Positions 45,575 through 56,790 are shown, numbered from the stretch's first letter. The stretch: 64,000 bases of DNA from Nyssa sinensis (GCA_008638375.1 CM018041.1:11524846-11588845); one strand, 5' to 3'. Numbers and translations: made by a program. The notes: generated by a model from the sequence alone, not told the origin.

Positions 45575-46578
45575 CCCACCGAGCTCTATCACAGGGCTAC
45601 TACTGGCCCGGCATGCTGAAACAGGCTAAAGAATATGTTCGGAAGTGTGACAAATGTCAGAGATTCACCTCGTACCAACACCAGCCTCAGCACGAGCTCA
45701 TCCCGATTCCTAGCCCCTGGCCCTTTGCTCAATGGGGAATGGACATTGTGGGCCCGTTACCACGAGCACCTCCAAACAGGAAGTATCTCCTGGTGGCTAT
45801 CGACTACTTCTCTAAATGGGCTGAAGCCGAACCTTTAACGCATATTACAGAGAAGGAAGTCGAAAACTTCACCTGGAAGAACATTGTCTGCAGATTTGGC
45901 ATACCACGTGTAATTATCTCGGATAATGGGACACAATTTACTGGTAAAGGCTTCAAGGCATTCTGCGAAAATCTCAACATCAGGCAGCACTTTGCCTCTC
46001 CAGGCCATCCACAAGCAAATGGGCAGGCAGAGGTCACCAACCGAACAATCCTTGATGGGTTAAAGAAAAGGTTGGAACAAGCCAAAGGGAAGTGGGCAGA
46101 AGAGCTCCCAGGAGTCCTTTGGGCCTACCGTACAACCAGAAGAACTCCCACCTCTGAAACACCCTTCTCATTAGCCTATGGGACAGAAGCAGTAATTCCG
46201 GTTGAAATCGGTATGCCAACTCTGAGGACTGAGGCCTTTGAGCAAGAATCCAATGATCAGCAGCTGATGGAGAACTTGGATTTGCTCGAAGAGAGAAGGG
46301 ATCAAGCCAGCATCAGGATGGAAGCCTACCAACAAAGAATGGTCAATAAATCCAGGATAGGACTCAAGACAGTCAGCTTTCAAGTTGGAAACTTCGTCTT
46401 AAGAAGAGTCTTTCAGAACACCAAGGATCCCACCATGGGAAAGTTGTCACCAAATTGGGAAGGCCCCTACAAAGTGACGAAGGTCGTTCGACCTACCACT
46501 TACTGGCTTGAAGACACGACTGGGAAACCTGTTCCTAGGCCATGGAACGTAGAACACTTGCGGAAGTATTATCAATAA
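45544..46578 (+). CDS. Integrase region of pol, gypsy copy 1
   Basis: Continues pol in another frame after the one-base loss. HRALSQGYYWPGM and CDKCQR complete the zinc-binding N-terminal domain. The catalytic core has WGMDIVGPLP, ISDNGTQFTG and GQAEVTNRTI (the D,D,E residues). The C-terminus has the GPY-type module (NWEGPYKVTKVVRPTTYWLED). There is no chromodomain. It stops at 46578, just before the minisatellite. Confidence 0.92.
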   Translation: MRESQWGQNLAHRALSQGYYWPGMLKQAKEYVRKCDKCQRFTSYQHQPQHELIPIPSPWPFAQWGMDIVGPLPRAPPNRKYLLVAIDYFSKWAEAEPLTHITEKEVENFTWKNIVCRFGIPRVIISDNGTQFTGKGFKAFCENLNIRQHFASPGHPQANGQAEVTNRTILDGLKKRLEQAKGKWAEELPGVLWAYRTTRRTPTSETPFSLAYGTEAVIPVEIGMPTLRTEAFEQESNDQQLMENLDLLEERRDQASIRMEAYQQRMVNKSRIGLKTVSFQVGNFVLRRVFQNTKDPTMGKLSPNWEGPYKVTKVVRPTTYWLEDTTGKPVPRPWNVEHLRKYYQ

Positions 46579-46605
46579 AAAAAATTTTCTTTTACTTCCT
46601 TAAAA

Positions 46606-47113
46606 CTGTTCATCTATTAATGCACAAGTCTTATGACTTGGTCCATCTATTAATGCACAGGCCTCCAGAGCCTGGTCCATCTATTAATGCACAGGCCTCC
46701 AGAGCCTGGTCCATCTATTAATGCACAGGCCTCCAGAGCCTGGTCCATCTATTAATGCACAGGCCTCCAGAGCCTGGTCCGTCTATTAATGCACAGGCCT
46801 CCAGAGCCTGGTCCATCTATTAATGCACAGGCCTCCAGAGCCTGGTCCGTCTATTAATGCACAAGTCTTATGACTTGGTCCATCTATTAATGCACAGGCC
46901 TCCAGAGCCTGGTCCATCTATTAATGCACAGGCCTCCAGAGCCTGGTCCATCTATTAATGCACAAGTCTTATGACTTGGTCCATCTATTAATGCACAGGC
47001 CTCCAGAGCCTGGTCCATCTATTAATGCACAGGCCTCCAGAGCCTGGTCCATTTATTAATGCACAAGTCTTATGACTTGGTCCATCTATTAATGCACAGG
47101 CCTTCAGAGCCTG
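46606..47113. repeat. Array of 15 hairpin-forming units (34/33 bp), gypsy copy 1
   Basis: Units read gtccatctattaatgca followed by one of two palindromes: caggcctccagagcctg (11 units) or caagtcttatgacttg (4 units). Units follow without spacers in the order B, six A, B, AA, B, AA, B, A. Both variants keep a perfect stem with different bases (CAGGC/GCCTG versus CAAGTC/GACTTG). It lies right after the integrase stop. Confidence 0.92.
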
Positions 47114-47725
47114 GACCATCTTCAACTAGCGGGTTCTGTAATCCAGTCTATCCAAAGGCAGAAGTTCCGAGCACCTGTCAACTAAAGTTTACTAGAACAG
47201 AATACCTCGGATCTGACACTTACATTATTTGACTTATCTGTCAAACAATCCAGCACCATGGTTTCAACCAAAGGTGAAGTACTTCGATTCTGGCATTTTT
47301 CTAAGTTTTTGATTTATTTTCAGAACAATCGGCAACGCATTAGAAGATGCTTAAGTTTCAAAAGAGCACATTCACAGAAAGTATCAGATCAGAGAAGAAG
47401 AAATTCAACTTTATTAATAACTCAAAAAGATTTACATCAGTACCAAGACGCTATTACAGAAGCTATTACAGAAGCTATTACAGAAGCTACGCTTGGCAAC
47501 ATAATGGCTCTTCTCCTGGGATGATAAAGGGGCACAAGATCCAAAACCTTCAAAACCGCCTTCATCGGCTCCATTTGAAAGGAAGGAACCCTGAACCCCA
47601 GTCTGCATCACGTAGTGCCCAGGCCATTTCATCATCACTATCACTGGTCCCATGACCAACGGATGATGAGGGCTCTGAGCCTCAGGAGACTTTTCATTCT
47701 CCACCTTTGTAATCGGCATGACTCC
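47114..47725. other. Spacer of gypsy copy 1
   Basis: Noncoding on reading. It holds a short direct repeat of gctattacagaa (three copies, about 47449-47490). Confidence 0.5.
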
Positions 47726-48253
47726 TCAGAAGAATAGAGCAAGGGTCTCTGCCAAGACACATGGGGGGGAAGGTAGCCCACCTTCAATCTTCTTCTTCAC
47801 ACCGTCTGTTTCACCCCAGCCACTTAGAGCAAGGGTCTCTGACAGAGCGTGAGGAAGGGGAGGCAACTCACCTTCGTCTTCATCACCAACACTCCAGGCC
47901 TCGGTTGAATCAGGGAGGGGCCACCACCAATCGGAGAAATCTCGACCGGATGCCAGAGGAAACAAGAAGACTTGGGCCTCCTTCAATCCTTCCTTGGAGA
48001 CTGAAAAAAGGGGGAGGTTAACTCTCGGCCACAGGCTCATTATTCCTAACTCAGGCAAGGAATCTTCCATCATCTCTGGACGAATGGGAGAAACTCCGGC
48101 AGCATATGAGGTTTCTCTCACAAACAAATCAGGGAGCAAAAGGGTTGAGCGCAACCGTATGCCCCGTTTCCATATATATAGACCCTTGAAGTCCAAAAGC
48201 CACCCAACCGAACCGTCGCAACGGTGAAAAAGAGAGTGGCCTCGAAAACCCAA
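47726..48253 (-). CDS. Second antisense frame of gypsy copy 1, function unknown
   Basis: 175 codons. The C-terminal half has two related Pro/Leu-rich segments (GELPPLPHALSETLALS and GGLPSPPCVLAETLALFF) and a DFSDWWWPLPDS motif. No family is recognised. It is on the same strand as the three-exon antisense gene and downstream of it. The matching part of copy 2 lies beyond the right edge, so conservation cannot be checked here. Confidence 0.35.
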   Translation of the reverse strand: MGFRGHSLFHRCDGSVGWLLDFKGLYIWKRGIRLRSTLLLPDLFVRETSYAAGVSPIRPEMMEDSLPELGIMSLWPRVNLPLFSVSKEGLKEAQVFLFPLASGRDFSDWWWPLPDSTEAWSVGDEDEGELPPLPHALSETLALSGWGETDGVKKKIEGGLPSPPCVLAETLALFF

Positions 48254-48875
48254 ACGACGGTCGAATGACTAAGCGGTGCATTAAATAAGCCTCTTCAATA
48301 TACCAAGAGACAGAGTACAGAATTCTCAAGACAGAGACCGCAGTCCAGTACTTAAGCTCCCAAATCGATAAAGAGGGGAACAAAGTCTAAAGTAAATAGA
48401 CCCCCAATTCAAAGATTCAGACCTACTGGTCTTAACTATTTCATAACGGGTCAAGACATATAACAAAGACCAAACAGATCGGATATATCCCAGTCCCGAG
48501 TACTCAGCATACCGAGCATCATAATAACGAGCACAAGCTGCTCAGTTAACCTCACAGACTCTTAATTCAGAGCAGTCTATCTCAGGGCTCTACAGAGATC
48601 CACTCCCGCTCTGTCAGGCTCTATCTATCTGGCTATATCTACTTTCTCGTCTTATTTTAATAAGGCAGATCGATTCAATGACAAGTATTGAAGATTAGAA
48701 AGCAACTGTTTGATCTAACATGCAAAGGGTTCAGAGCAGCCACACTTGCAACAAAATTCACAAGAGGGAAAAATACAAGCAGAATCTGAAGAAAAGTCAA
48801 TCTTATTGATCAAAAGGGAAAATATATTCACTACATCAAAAAAAAAAAAAAAAAGAACCAAAAGCCTATAAAGCC

Positions 48876-50781
48876 TCAAGATTTCCCAGAGGGGCCTGCG
48901 TCCTCTTCCAAATTAAGGGCATGAGCCCCAGCAGTCTTATCCGGATCAGGACGAGATGAGATAGGTTCAGGAGGAACGATTGATGACACATGAAAGTCCG
49001 GGAACTGAAGTTGGAATCTAGTTCGAAAATTCTCAAAGCCGAGCAGGATCAGGTCATCACCCATCTGATCAACTTCCTCTTTTAATTCCATCTCAGCCTC
49101 AGCTTTGGCTTGACCAACTGCCTCCTGAACCCTCTGATCAATGGAACTACGGAGACCAACCAACTCCGCCTCAAGCCTCTCAACCGTCTGAGCAAATATA
49201 TCCCTCTCAGACTCTGCTACCTTAAGGCTGGTGGTAGCTTTCTCCAGACCCTCTTCAGCAGACTGAATTTTGGAACGGGCTGTTCCGAGCTCCAGTCTCA
49301 TCTCGTTCACCTCCGTCCTCAGCTTCTCGGCCTCCTCAAGGCCCATGGGGGTCACCATCAGAACAGCTAAACTATGCATGCTCTGTATAAAGCAAGACAG
49401 ATAAATTAGAGTGAAACAAATGAGCAAACAAAAGGCCAGGGAAAGGCTTCAGAAGTTACCTTCATCTGGAGAGTCATCATCTCAGTCATCAATATGGAGG
49501 GATCATCCCCTCTGTACCGATGTGGGCCCTGAACCCATATTTTATCAAATGCCTTCTTGGCAATTTGATAATCCGGCTCAACAAATGGCTCAGAAGGTGC
49601 GGCAGGAGCTTTCCCCTTCCTAGACCTCTTGCTCGGACCAGGAGGAACAGCCGATACGGGAATGGCAGGCTCGGCTTCCTCAGCCTCGGCAGGGGAGGGC
49701 TCAGGGGAACCAGAGATCAATCTCCTCTTCTTCACTTCTAAAGGAGCATCAGGCTCAGCTGGGGAGGAAGACTCCCCCACCACTTGAGGCTTCGGCACTT
49801 CCCACCTCGAGGCTAGCCTCCTCTTAAACTCTGCGCTACGGGTGGCCATCACTTGGTCCGGAGTGACGATAACAGTATGAGCCCGGTTAGAAGTTGAAAG
49901 CAAAGCCCGGTACTGATCCTGCAGAGCCTTAGTAAACTTGGGCCTCTTCCGAGCACTCTTGACTGCACAAAGGAAATGAAAAATACCAAGTTTATCAGTT
50001 CTGAGGATATAAGCAAAGCTAAAGCAAACCCAAGAGAATAAGTCTCACCCCTATGGCCCGTAACACAAGGAAACGACGAGGTCTCTCCGGCCTGGAAGTC
50101 CTTATGCTCCCATCCTCCTCCAACGAAGAAGTACCACTTCTTCCACGTCTTGTTGGAAGTAGGAACGGAAGACAGGGGTCGGAACCCCTTCTCGAAGGAC
50201 ATATAATAGAGGCCCTCTGCCTGCTTGAACTTCAGATCCATATTGCTACGGATCAAGTCCAGAGACACGTCCACTTTGTTCAGGTGTCCCAGCACCATAA
50301 AACCTAGAAGATGCCGCCAGCTATTGAGATTCAGGTCGGCGGGGCAGAGCTTGAACCAACAGAAGAATTGCCTGACTAAATCCAGCAATGGAAGCCTTAA
50401 GCCCATTTCAAACCAGGCAAGGAAAACACAAATCTCCCCGGCTTTAACATCTTGAGGACGGTCCATGGGTTCTGGAACTCTGCAAGTCACATTTGGGGGA
50501 AATTTGAATTTCACCCTCCATTCATCTAAGAGGCTTTGAGTGACGGCACTCTCACCCTCTTCTCTATGAGAAGACCTACCAGAGGTCTCCCCGGCCCTGT
50601 CTCGGGGCTCTTCGAAAGCATCAACTATTCTAACCCCTGGACTAGGGGGAGGATCAACAGGCCTCTCCTCAATAATTTCAAGAGCAGGGTTACCTACATC
50701 TCCTACAACAGACGGACCAGCCATCTCAGAATGGTCTCCTACTCCCTCATTCACAATTCGAGATTCCGAAAGAACAGACAT
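48876..50781 (-). CDS. Intact three-exon antisense gene of the gypsy element, coiled-coil protein
   Basis: Exons 50049-50781, 49460-49962 and 48876-49382 (733, 503 and 507 nt) splice at GT-AG into 580 codons without a stop. The start MSVLSESRIVNEGVG corresponds to MSASSESPIVNEGVG in copy 2. Exon 1 ends with a conserved region (DEWRVKFKFPPNVTCRVPEPMD, LRLPLLDLVRQFF, FEKGFRPLSSVPTSNKTWKKWYFFVGGGWEH) like plant proteins labelled 'putative gypsy type transposon', a name I recall but could not verify. Exon 2 is Pro/Ala/Glu-rich with basic patches (KKRRLISGS, SKRSRKGKAPA). Exon 3 is a long coiled coil (EEAEKLRTEVNEMRLELGTARSKIQ). It has its own TATA box. Function unknown; retention while pol decays suggests a role for the element. 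Confidence 0.82.
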
Positions 50782-50950
50782 TATTCTCAAACTCAAGAAG
50801 AAAGAAGCAAGAGAGGGGAAAAAATCAGTCGAACCTGTTTTCACTTAGGGGATCTGTATTCTTCAAGGTCGCACGAACCAACAATGGAGGATGAAATCTT
50901 CTAGCACAGTAAAAATGTCGAGGGAAAGGTCATTTCAAAAATCTCATCCC

Positions 50951-50960
50951 GTATTTATAA
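50951..50960 (-). promoter_or_regulatory. TATA box of the antisense gene, copy 1
   Basis: TTATAAATAC on the minus strand, 179 nt upstream of the antisense ATG. The same decamer occurs 178 nt upstream of the ATG in copy 2. Confidence 0.7.
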
Positions 50961-51176
50961 ACACGATATCAGAAGGGACCCACCAAGCCCAAACGCCATG
51001 ACGGTTCAGAACAATGATGCCCTCAAGAAAACCAACTGTCCGCCCAGTGTAATTGTGACCTTGAAAAGACTTAATCGCCGACTACGCAATAAATGGCGCC
51101 CCAACAATTGTCTTGGAAGGCGAAAAAGCGAGACACATAACTCTCTTAGCCCTAGTTACTTACATCAAACTAGGAC

Positions 51177-51190
51177 TTGGGGGGGGAGTA
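51177..51190 (+). promoter_or_regulatory. Polypurine tract of gypsy copy 1
   Basis: A G-rich run (ttgggggggga) just before the 3' LTR, where plus-strand synthesis is primed. Copy 2 has the matching C-run at about 57951-57962. Confidence 0.75.
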
Positions 51191-51192
51191 AC

Positions 51193-51820
51193 TGATATAC
51201 CATAAAAAGACAGGCCAATCAACACTTGACACGTATGACCACAGTCCGATTTATGTTCAGCTAGCATGACTCTCGCTCAGCCAATGACATCCAGATCATC
51301 ACATAAGATCGGAAGTGACCAAACAAATATACCCAGAACTGATCACAGGATCCAGACCAGAGCTTCAGATCTCGTCACCGCCTTAGCGGATTCCGAGCAG
51401 AGAATAGGGAAACAGTCTCCAATACGGAAACTACCATTTGTGATTATCTCCGCCTTAGCGGATTCCGGGCAGAAGATAAGGAAGCAGTCTCCAATACGGA
51501 AACTACCATTTATGATTATCTCCATCTACGACTCAATGCCCACAAGGTAACTGCAATCTCCGATGAACATATCCCTATATTCATGGCGTCGAATCCTAAT
51601 CAACTTAGGAAAGCTTCGGCCTATATATTAAACCCTAGAGGTACGCTATTAAACTCATGCTCATTCTTTGACTTTCAATACAGTCTTTCAAATTCCCTTA
51701 CTTACTTAAGCATCGGAGCGGCTACCGCCGGAGCCAACCCGGTGGTCCTCTGATCATCTTTCTGAGTGTTCTACAGGTCACGGAGCCCTCACGTGTTGCG
51801 AGTCAAAAAGTGCAGCATCA
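51193..51820 (+). repeat. 3' LTR of gypsy copy 1
   Basis: 628 bp, one difference from the 5' LTR found by reading (51474). It ends in gcagcatca followed by the attga target copy. Confidence 0.95.
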
Positions 51821-53287
51821 ATTGAGTATTTAACTCTCATCAGTGGACTACAACGGGGAACTTATATATCATTGAAAGTGCAAAATTACTCAACATTTAC
51901 TTTTCAATATTTATTCTTTAACTGAAGCTTATCTATCACCCCAGCAAGCTGTGCATTTACACTCCTTTGAGAAACCTCCATCATTGTTTTGCAACGACAG
52001 CCGCGTTTCCTCGAGGTATTCGAGTAACAAGGTTCCACCAATTTCCGAGACCTGTCAAACATTAAGGAGGAAGTCAAAATGCAGAGAGAAAGAGTGAATT
52101 ATATTGGAAGTTAACAACCAAGAACTTGCAGCAAAATATTTTACTGCATCATGTTAAGTAAAAAATTTCTTATTCATAGGTAAGAAATTCAAGAAACAAA
52201 CCAAATTTATAATTTATGTCCACAGGATCACAAGGTTGAAACAACAGCCAAGTAAATGTGAAGTTTCTATTGCTCCTTTAAGCATAAGTTATACAACTGT
52301 TCTCACCGAAAAACAATCTATGCTGTGCAGCAGGTTGATTCACATAATTCATGCTAAACCCCTGCTGCATTTTTAACCTCAGAATCCATCTTTCCCTGAA
52401 ACAATATGAACAAGAATTATAGTCAAATCAATGCAACTCATGAACATGAAAGAATAAGATATAAATGTAGCTGCATGTCATATAAATTGGAAGTAGTCAT
52501 GAAAATTTAGTCATGGTTATATTAATTAGCTAATAGTGAATTTCAGGTTTAAAAATAAATCCATATTACTTCAGTGCCATAGGGGAGAAATTGGGTGGTG
52601 GTAAGCAGTAAGAAAATAAGATAACAATTACTGGGTCAGAGATTGCAGGACTATAGTTTTTAACAATTTCACAATTGACAAGGTTCTGAGTCATAGACAA
52701 ACCTCGGCTGGAGAACTGTTCCGAACCTTCTGCATAGGAGTCCTCATTGTGACAAGCTCCTCTGCTGTTATAGGATGAATTCCCACTGTGGCATCAAAAT
52801 CTGCCTTCGCCAAGCCAGCTTTCACAGCAACTGCAAATCCCTGGTGTTTTAACAAAATGTAATCACATTAACTGCAGAATTTATAACAACAATTTAATAA
52901 AATCACGCAGCTGAGAAAAGGCAGAAAAAACCTGCACAATTTCTGGTGAATCTTCTCCCCACATGTGCAACCCAAGAACCTTGTTCGTCTTTGCACATAC
53001 TATAAGTTTCATGAAAATGGGGTCTGGAAGTCCAGAAAGAGTCGCCTTTAAGGGCCTGAAGTTTGCAGTGAAGATATCAACATCACCGTATTCTTTTATA
53101 GCCTGCAAAAATCCTTAAAATATTAAGCGCAACGAGCCAATCAGATCTGTTGCATATGATGTTCATAATGTCACCTGTTCTTCAGTAACACCAACTTGTC
53201 CAATAGGGGGCCGAGAAAACACAGCAGACGCTACAGCCCTAGTTGAAAGCAGATAAATCTGGTCAGGAAGCTATTAATCATCAACTT

Positions 53288-53390
53288 TTTTTTTTTTTTT
53301 GATTGGTGCCCCTTGAGGAGACTTGAACCCTCAACGTCCCATATGTGGAGGTGGAGGAAGTACCAATCAAACTAGAGCTTGTTGGTATTT
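53288..53390 (-). mobile_element. SINE in a glutathione reductase intron
   Basis: A short body with an A-tail (T-run 53286-53300) and a tRNA-like B box GGGTTCAAGTCTCC on the minus strand, flanked by atcaactt at 53280-53287 and 53391-53398. Confidence 0.65.
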
Positions 53391-53498
53391 ATCAACTTAA
53401 ATCATTCACCGAATAAGAAACCCACTAAATATTCTTGTTAGAAAGGGAAAGTAATTTTTTCAAAAACAAAAAGGTCCAAAGATTATTAAATGGTCTCA

Positions 53499-53891
<393 letters not shown>

Positions 53892-53964
53892 TCAAACAAA
53901 ACAGAACATTAAAATCAAGGATTCCAAGCAGGCCTGTAAACAAAACAGATTCGAACTGGATAAG

Positions 53965-55032
53965 TGTTAGCCCCTCGAAGAGTTGACACGGCCAAGGCAT
54001 TGGTGAGCCTCAGCTAATGCCAAGGCCAAGGTGGGGGGTGGCTTGTCATGGGCACCCTTACTTGAAGATTGAGATGCGTTGGAATTATATTCCGGACTTG
54101 GAATTACATTTATGAGTGGAATGGCATTCGGGAGTGGGAATAACATTCCAAGGTTGGATTTGCCTTAAGGGATTTTTTTGACTTGGCACAGTTGGACGCA
54201 CGACTTGGGCAACGATGGGTTAAGGCAATGCCTTCGGTGAACAGTTTGGCGCATGGGTGGCCTTGTGGCAAGGCAAGTGCGCACGGGGGAAGAACTGGTT
54301 TTGCAAGGGGTTGTGTCTACTCCGGTCAGGTTGACAAATCTTCATAAGACATATATAGGGGGCAGTACCCCCTTGAGGCACCCACGGGCAAGTTGCCCAT
54401 GCAGCTTGAGGCCTTGGCACCTTCGGGGCAAGGCGTGTTGCTATTGAAAGCTGGTGGTCCGACCACCATCACCAAGGGTGGCGGCACATGGTGGCAATGT
54501 TCGACAAACAAGTCCGAACCATGAGTAGGCATGGTTCGGCAATGAGGGCTGACACAGAGGCATCGGTGGGACCAAGTGAGGAGCTGATGCAAGGCAGCAG
54601 CACATGCGGCGGCAGTGCTGGACTGGCGGAATCCAAGTCCGTCTAGGGAAAGGAAACCGTGCGATGTGCTAGCGCAATCCAAGTCCGTCTAGGAAAAGGA
54701 AACCGTGTGACATGTTGGCGCAATCCTAGGAAAAGGAAACCGTATGAGGGTTTGCTTATAAATACAATGTAATAGGGAGGGGCGGAGACAGAATAGAAGA
54801 GAGGGTGTTCTCTTGTCTCGCAACCCTTAGGCTTTGTATTCCTTTGTATTCGTTTGAGAGTATTGTGAATAAAAGGTTGGGAAAGTGATTCTTGTAAATT
54901 TGTGTGTTTGTGTGTGTTGCTGTGTTCTCTCTTATAAGCCTCTTGGCGTGAGTGTGTGGGGTTGGCTAGTCAAGGCAGGGGTCTTGACGCCGCATAGGAG
55001 AAAGAAATTTGGTGTCAGATTTTGACCCTGTG
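53965..55032. mobile_element. LTR-like insertion in a glutathione reductase intron
   Basis: About 1.07 kb of GC-richer DNA between tgttagcccc and ctgtgaca. It has a TATA box (cttataaatac, about 54760-54770), a later aataaa near 54868, and three tandem units around 'ccaagtccgtctagg.aaagg' (54605-54745). This looks like a solo LTR or TRIM. Flanking 5-mers (ataag, attag) differ by one base. Frames across it are not recognised. Confidence 0.45.
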
Positions 55033-56529
55033 ACAATTAGGGTATAGCAGAAACCAGTCTATCAAATATTTGAATATAATCTTATTCAACGACCAAATGG
55101 AGTTACAAAATAGAGTTCAAATTGTTATCACATTTGGCCTTGTGGAAGATATATCAATTAGCTATCAGATAGAATAGAGTTCACCTCTATTGCTCCATTC
55201 TTGGTCATTTTTACTCCTACCATCTCCAATCCTAAATTCTGCAATGGAATAGGAATCAATGTATCAAACAATGCAAAATCAGTAATCTTCAATAGGAAAA
55301 TTAACAAACTTGAAGAGGCATGTACAGAAAGGAGACAACCACAAAAATGAGAAATTAAACCTTTGTATTGGGCTTGCGTCCTGTTGCAAACATGACATGT
55401 GAGAAACCTTCAACTGTTCCTCTGTTAGTCTTCAAAGACAGTGAACCATCAGTTGATTTGAGAATTGCCTGAGGCGACTCCTCTGTATGGAACTCGATTC
55501 CTCTTAAAAACATCTGTTCTCCAACAAAATCTCTGATCTGCAGGAATCAAAGAAAGGAAGTTTCGGCGCATGAAGAATTTTTTTGGTCCAATGTATTGAC
55601 CAAAGAATACAAGTGTTCTTTGTTCCTCACCTCTTCATCAAATCCTCTTAAAACCTTTTTCTGTCGTATGAATACATGGACCTCACTTTTCAAACCATTG
55701 AAGATTCCAGCAAACTCAACCGCAATGTAGGCAACCCCAACTATTGCAATTTTCTTGGGTTTTGAAGGTAAATCAAGGGTGGCATCTGAATCTATTGCAT
55801 ATTCAATTCCAGGAATGAAGGGGCACCCCCCAACTGAGATCAGTATGTGCCTTGCTGAGTAGAGTTTCCCATCCACATCCACTGTATGTGGGTCCACAAT
55901 CTGTGTATATAGTCAAAAATATATAAATGCAGAAGTTACAAAAGCTTTGAAATATAGCCACAAAGCACATTCCAACCTTTCCACGCCCTTCAATTAATGT
56001 GACACCTGCATTCTTCAGAATGTTCTTGTAGATACCAGTGAGACGCTGTAACCCAGCATTCTTATTGGCCATCAGAATGCTCCAGTCATGCTCGGGTTCG
56101 ACTTCATATTTCCATTCAAAACCACGACTCTCTTCAAATTCATGAGAATATTTGGACGAGTACACAAGTAGTTTCTTTGGGTGTATCCACGAAGCACACA
56201 CCTTTATAAAGAACATTTATTTACAAACTCACAGAAATTCTCAGAATGCTAAAGTTTTAAAATATAATTTTGAATGAATTATAAGAAAATGATCATGCTG
56301 TCCAAAACACTAAGAACGTGCAGGTGCTGTATTTGAACATATCTAGTAACCACTGGGCTAAATTCATTTTTTTTTAATAAAAGTGACAAATTAAATTAAG
56401 ATATATTCATATGAAAACAATCTGGCCATTTTATTCCACAAAAAAAATTCCCCCCTTTTCCCTCCAATCCAACCCAAAAAATACAAAATCTCCCAAGTAA
56501 TTGGGGAAAAGCTAAAAACTTTTGGCTGC

Positions 56530-56790
56530 TTTAAGCAACTCTAGATATGGCAAAGAGGAGGGGGGGGAGGGGCCAATTGCGTAGTTGCTACTTCTTATGG
56601 CCATTTGGCCCTCCTTTGTATCAAAAGAGAGGGGTAGGAATTTCTCAGTGATGGCTTTGTAGGCAACTCCAGATGTGGCAAAAAGGAGGGGGGAAGGGGC
56701 CATTGTGTAGTTCCTACATCTTACGGCCATTTGGCCCTCCTTGTATCAAAAGGGTGAGGGAAGAATTTCTCCGATAGTTTTGCCATTGTG
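56530..56790. repeat. Tandem duplication of about 125 bp
   Basis: Two copies each contain 'gcaactc.agat.tggcaaa', a G-rich run, 'cggccatttggccctcctt' and 'gtatcaaaag'. They lie in the intron upstream of the first visible glutathione reductase exon. Confidence 0.8.

Larger units (their letters stand above)
40168..51820 (+). mobile_element. Ty3/gypsy LTR retrotransposon, Tat/Retand-like, with antisense gene (copy 1)
   Basis: Two 628-bp LTRs (40168-40795, 51193-51820; TG...CA) flank the element, with the 5-bp duplication attga at 40163-40167 and 51821-51825. Order: LTR, primer site, gag, PR-RT-RNaseH-INT (gypsy order), a 34-bp hairpin minisatellite, antisense frames, polypurine tract, LTR. I found a single LTR difference on reading (40449 G, 51474 A), so insertion is recent. 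Gag-pol has three TAG interruptions in one frame plus a frameshift. It inserted into the Pack-MULE's right end. Confidence 0.95.
36022..51837. mobile_element. Pack-MULE-like element with four host gene fragments, split by a gypsy insertion
   Basis: The 9-bp direct repeat catcagtgg lies at 36013-36021 and 51838-51846, the MULE target length. The nested gypsy element plus one copy of its own 5-bp duplication (40168-51825) accounts for all but about 4.16 kb between them. Inner ends resemble degenerate TIRs: at the left 'ttttttaccataataaggct..gttttaaa', at the right, inward, 'tatttacgaaaataaagtt..gttttaaa'. Both sides carry clustered aaaacgtcttt / aaagacgtttt motifs (36105-36135 and 39935-40030). 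The cargo is pieces of glutathione reductase, a LysM receptor kinase, an unknown gene and an ERF factor, with intron ends, so capture was from DNA. No transposase is present. Confidence 0.7.

Noticed and set aside
46606..47113. CRISPR-like array with 34-bp repeats
   Set aside because: There are no unique spacers; units alternate between two variants inside an LTR retrotransposon.
53288..53390. tRNA gene
   Set aside because: A B box is present but no cloverleaf can be drawn; the A-tail and target duplication indicate a SINE.
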